Shown here: piece by piece, positions 59,689-64,000 of the stretch | How positions within the stretch are numbered: position 1 is the stretch's first letter | How the letters are laid out: the number at the start of each line of letters is the position of its first letter | Origin: Cheilinus undulatus | Lineage: Eukaryota; Chordata; Actinopteri; Labriformes; Labridae | Reading direction: 5' to 3' | Assembly: GCF_018320785.1 (NCBI RefSeq) | Contig: NC_054866.1 | Coordinates: 37,487,000-37,550,999 of the forward strand | DNA: 64,000 nt | Notes under the pieces: generated by a model | Seen by the model: the letters and a program-made list of their open reading frames with translations, nothing else | Databases searched by the model: none | What the model was told of the DNA's origin: nothing | Position numbers and translations under genes: made by a program

Positions 59689-60727
59689 GTGAGGCTGCAG
59701 TCTCTGGTTGTCCTTTTTGTTTTGATACAGTACATAAATATAAAAATCAGTAGTCACCATGGCTTTAAAATAAAGACAAAGAAAGATGATTGAATGTTAT
59801 CCTGTTAGTTTAAACGTTAGCTATCCAAAGTACAGCAGCCCAGGCTATAAGTAAACAGTTTCAAACCTATATTTTTTTGTTTTATATGATTATACACCCT
59901 TGATTTTCTGACAGGACATCTCTTACTGCTTTAGCAGGAAAAGCCTAGGTGTTGATTTTCGTTTATTCCCAACTGGTAATGAGATGGCATTTTACAAACT
60001 TAAAAACTCTCAAAAATAAGTTTTATAGCCTTACAAATGAGGGGAAAGTAGTTTTAAAACAAAGAAAAATGACCCAACCCTGCAGGAGGCTACAGCTACA
60101 GCTAGCAGTAGCCAAGCTAGAGTGGCTAACCTAGCTTAAACAACATTGGTAAGCATTCATAACTGTTTTCTTAGTTTTCTCAAAGCTATTGTTTGACAAT
60201 ACTCAACTAATAAGATAGTGGAACATGATTTTTTTTCAAGCCCTCAATCAAGGCTAATATAGACTAATATTAGACTTTTTAACTTGAATTAAATTTTTAT
60301 TTTGAATATATCTCAGTTCGTCTGGTCTAGCTAGTGAGGCAGTTTGGCTGCAGACTGTAGATCTCAAATGCCGACTGAGTGAGATGCCATCTCTATCAAA
60401 ACAGAAGTGCCCTAATTTGCTGGCACAATGTTTTTCCAGTTTTAGATTTTTTTTTTAAATTCAACTTAGTTCATAAACAAAGTCTGATATTAGATCCATT
60501 TAGAAGCTTTCTCGGCTTAGTTAAAGCTAAAAATGCTATGTCAGCAACATAGTTAGCTAGCTACCATCCACTAGCTAATGATATCATGATAGCAGATATC
60601 AATCAAGAAAAAGGCATTTAAAGGTCACATATTTTACTCAAATATACCCCGAAACATGCCTGTGAAGTTTGTTGCTGAAAAAACACTCTAGTATTGGATT
60701 TTTGAAAGTCTATAAACCCCTCTGTAT

Positions 60728-60747
60728 GGGGGTTAGGGTTAGGGTTA
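60728..60747 (+). repeat. Short interstitial telomere-like (GGGTTA)3
   Basis: Three TTAGGG-type units, followed by GCTCAGAACGAGCTGTTTCT, a sequence that often accompanies this motif in a fish dispersed repeat. This is not a telomere. Confidence 0.7.
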
Positions 60748-61139
60748 GCTCAGAACGAGCTGTTTCTGTGGCTTTTAATGTTAATGAGCTTTCTGACTCA
60801 GCTGGAAATGGAGTTTTCTGATTCTTGTGGGGATTGTGGACAGGCCAGGGACACATATTTTTGTTAGATAATTCTGAAAAAAGTGTATTTTGCATAATAT
60901 TTGACCTTTAAGGCAAAATTAGTTCATTACTTTAAGCGAGTAATGTTAACATTAAATACAAGTTCAATAGTGAGGGAAAATAGCTGTCGAATTACAACTT
61001 AAACTGCTCAGCTTTTCAAGAACTGTGGTTAATCACAGTTCACTCATGATTTAACATGACTTAATAATAATGAATAAAATCATCGTTTAGAAACTACATT
61101 TTGTATTTACTTGGGTTGTTTTGTGACATATTAAAATTG

Positions 61140-61228
61140 GTTTGATGATCCAAAACATTTAAGTGGGATAGATATGCAAAAAAAATCAGGAATCAGAAAG
61201 GGGGCAAATAGTTTTTCACAGCACTGTA
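61140..61228. mobile_element. Tc1-like transposon end
   Basis: AATCAGAAAGGGGGCAAATA then GTTTTTCACAGCACTGTAG, a terminus common to fish Tc1-like elements (outer end on the right). Confidence 0.5.
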
Positions 61229-61580
61229 GCTTACATAGCTAATGTTACTTTTGTAGCTTTGTTAGTTCAGATGCGCATGAGCTCTGTGAGCTTTAGCTGT
61301 AGCTGTGTTTGCTACATAGCTCTTTTACCTACCCAGCTCAAGAGCTAATGGAGCAAGGTAAGCTACATTTGCTACATTGGAGTGTTTTGATGGAAGACAA
61401 GCTTTTGTCCTGTACTTAGACTGTTTACTCAGCTTTACTAAATGTTTTTTTAATTAGGTTTTTCAGGTCAAATTTTTAACTTTTACTTAACTTAACTCTT
61501 ACCTTAACCCTTACCCTAACCTACCTGAAATGTTCAGTCTGGTTTTCTGTCAGATGTGGCGTCTCACAATAGCAGCCAGA
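61225..61580 (+). repeat. Dispersed repeat B, copy 2
   Basis: TTACATAGCTAATGTTAC, GAGCTTTAGCTGTAGCT, GGAGTGTTTTGATGGA, GACTGTTTACTCAGCTTTA, then CCTTAACCCTTACCCTAACC and GATGTGGCGTCTCACA. Same order and strand as copy 1 at 21215-21650. Confidence 0.7.
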
Positions 61581-63519
61581 CTCCTCTCCTAGCTAGAGCA
61601 GCTTTGTGCCTTATCCACTTGCTGTTAATTCTCATTTTATGCTTATTGGGTCCATGCCTTTATTGTGTTGTTGGCAACAACAAACTCAAACAATAAACAC
61701 AAAAAGATGTTGTAAAAATCAGTTATCTACTTAAAAAAATGCTGGGAAATATAAGCTATGATAAAAAGATAGTTAGCTAAGGCTGGCTCCAACTGTGCAC
61801 TAGCTAGAGCTAGCTTCAAGTTGCTGCGATGCTAGCTTTAGACACTGCCTGTTTTAAGTTTCTAATTGTATATTCTCCAGTGTTGTATGATGTGTTTGAC
61901 AGATACAATAATGGAGCAAGACTATGAGGTATTTATGCTTGAAACTAAGGCTAACATTAGCTGACTGCACTCTGGAAAGTTAAAATCAGCTATAGTTTAG
62001 TCATGGCTGTTTGTGTGTTTGCATTTTGTTTTTTTGTTCACTGGAATTTCTCTGTTTTTTTTTTTCATGTTTAGCCTTTCTTGGAATTGTTTTTACTTAA
62101 AACCAATGTTGTTTTGTTAAATTCTTGTCACTTATCTTCAACCAAAAGTAGCCCTAATTGTGGCATTAATTTATGTACCCATTGTCTCTCCAAGAAAACA
62201 CATCCATGGTATATAGCTGTAAGTTAAGTTTTCAACAAGCAGCATTAGCCTGGAGGCTGACGATTCATGCTTGTTTACGAAGTTCAACAATGTGAAAACA
62301 CCCCGTGTGTCTTTATTTCAAGGCCAGAAGGTCTTTTATCCAGACCCTTTAATTTCCTGCTTGTCTCCTTTATGTTTCTCCTCATAATCAGGAAAAGCTC
62401 CATGACAGGGAATCTGAGCTGCATGCTATAAAAAGAATAACACACACATGCTACACGCACACACGCTACACACACGCACAGGAGACAGATGTTCCTTTGC
62501 CTTCCTCATTCCTGTCATACCACAGTCGTCCCTTTCATCCCAGCATCCCCAGTCATATCCAAAAGATGGCTGAGATAATGAGAAACTGGGAGCAGCACCA
62601 GGGCTGCGTCTCCTTCACTGTGCTCTTGTCTCCTGTCCTCCTCCCCTGTCCCTCCCCTCCCCGATGCCCTCCAGCGCTGCTCTTACGTTGTGTTTGCATT
62701 ATCTGTCATTTTCACCTGAGCTCCTGTCAGCCCTTACATCGGGTCTAAAGCCATTCAGCTTAGTTCAGCCCAAACACGGGTGTCCTGTAGCAGTCTGAAT
62801 GGACTTATCAGGCCCTGCTGCTAATCAGAGGGGATTAAGGAGCCCGACTGTACCTTTTGAAACAATCCTTGGAAACAGTGAGAAAATAGGATGTCCTTTG
62901 AGCACTGGCAGTCTGACCTTCAATGAGTTTTGTTTAAATAAAACATAGCAAGAGTTAATATGCAGGATGTACCTTTGTCTATTGGAGGATAATTCCATTT
63001 ATTATAAGTAGAGTCTCATTTCCATAGTTTTGGTCTTCATTTTTATGAGCAATGATAGCAGTTTCCCCACCGGTAATCTGCACGCTGGGACAGATGGCAA
63101 ACTTTAAAGAAGAGTGGTTATATGCAAACCACGTAGGTGCAGTGATATTCAAAAACAGCTGCAAGAAAAAGAAGATAAGCCTCCACATTTACAAGGTTTG
63201 ATCGAATTATTTGATAAACTTTTTAAGACATTAGCTAAGTGTTAAGGCTTATTATCATTTTATTGCAGATGGACAACATGCCATCTGACAGCTCAATAAA
63301 TGCAAATGGGTATGTAAATAGGCAAGTTAGTTGAACCATGCAGTCTGTCATCATACTTACATTTTCAGAAACATTAGGCTTATCTAAGACAAATTTAATG
63401 AGCGCTGCTCAATTTAGTTTAACCTTTTATTTTTACATCTATTTACACAGTTAATACAGGATTCCTTTGCAATAAAAACAATAATCACATTCTGATTACA
63501 GCGCTCAGTTATTTTGAAA

Positions 63520-64000
63520 TTCTTCAGAGGGGTGTCCAATGGTCTCCATATTAAATTTAAGAAGCTAGCACAACCAGGACTCTTCTAAGCACTTGTTGCC
63601 AAACTGAGTGATCAGGGAAGAAGGGCATTAGTAGGATAGGTGATCAAGAACCTGATGGTCACTCTGACTGAGCTCCAGAGATCCTGTGTGGAGTTTGGAA
63701 AAACTTCCAGGAAGACGACCATCACTGCATCTCCTTAGTGCAAAACACATGAAAGTCGCCTTGGAGTTGCAAAAAACTCCACATCAAAAGCCACGTGGGC
63801 CTTGCTGAGTTTTGCACTGAGGAGAGGCATCTGTTGAGCCACTCTGCCATAAGCCCAGATTGGTGGAGGGCTGCAGTGATGGGTGACCTTCTGGAACCAG
63901 ACCTGTCTTCGGGGCTGGCACAAACGGTCAGATTGAAGCTTTTCAAGATGGATTTGCCAGATGACAGACATGGATTCTGGCAAATCCATCCACTTTGCAA
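63520..64000. mobile_element. Rearranged Tc1-like fragment with inverted second half, ending in repeat D hairpin
   Basis: About 63590-63780 reads forward as a common Tc1-like transposase segment (GATCAAGAACCTGATGGTCA, GAGCTCCAGAGATCCTGTGT, GACCATCACTGCA). About 63788-63905 is the same family on the opposite strand; the minus strand there shows THHCSPPPIWAYGRVAQQMP, like the HQSGLYGRVARRKPLL block. The two pieces meet head to head. It closes with GATGGATTTGCCAGA (63947-63961) / TCTGGCAAATCCATC (63976-63990), a perfect 15-bp stem related to 54140-54192. Confidence 0.7.

Larger units (their letters stand above)
59689..64000 (+). other. jag2: jag2 intron 3 (5' part, runs off the window)
   Basis: No exon 4 (the ELLIERxxHAGMINP-type sequence) was found before the edge. 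Contains telomere-like TTAGGG units, dispersed repeat B, a Tc1-like end and a rearranged Tc1-like fragment. Confidence 0.7.

Noticed and set aside
60728..60747. Telomere
   Set aside because: Only three TTAGGG-type units within intron 3; interstitial and repeat-borne.

Overview
The window looks like nuclear DNA from a teleost fish, probably a percomorph, although the species cannot be fixed from the sequence. The evidence is spliced vertebrate genes with GT-AG introns, several tiny introns (92-125 bp) in one gene beside a 36 kb intron in the next, a high density of Tc1-like DNA transposons and tRNA-type SINEs, and many microsatellites.

Layout. 1-1245: left edge, with the proline-rich first coding exon of an ACTMAP (C19orf54-like) gene on the minus strand at 1040-1245. 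1246-2090: shared divergent promoter region. 2100-5790: a complete snrpa gene (U1 snRNP protein A, 280 aa, six coding exons plus a 5' non-coding exon). Its 3' UTR carries a textbook U1A autoregulatory element: ATTGCAC and ATTGTAC boxes just upstream of an ATTAAA signal. 5790-13700: gene-poor repeats. 13700-15522: GC/GA-rich promoter and 5' region of a Jagged-family Notch ligand. 15523-59688: its first three coding exons (15523-15603, 23083-23409, 59631-59688), separated by introns of 7.5 and 36 kb. The protein fits jag2 best, and the rest of the gene lies beyond the right edge. 59689-64000: intron 3, with further repeats.

The two genes on the left form a head-to-head pair, an arrangement also known for human SNRPA and C19orf54. 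The Jagged gene is transcribed in the same direction as snrpa but is functionally unrelated to it.

Most other sequence is mobile-element debris. There are several Tc1-like copies (17.4-18.3, 45.4-48.1, 50.4-52.0, 55.6-56.0 and 63.5-64.0 kb, plus TIR pieces at 32.1 and 33.9 kb), SINEs, a LINE reverse-transcriptase tail inside a snrpa intron, and a three-copy dispersed repeat. Two items stand out. The first is a 234-bp insertion with 16-bp target duplications at 51021-51254; it is a long palindrome whose centre matches the core of a hammerhead ribozyme. The second is a head-to-head pair of exon-like coding sequences at 25375-25503 and 26275-26400, each ending in CAG|GT and carrying ETS- and YY1-type sites at the start codon.
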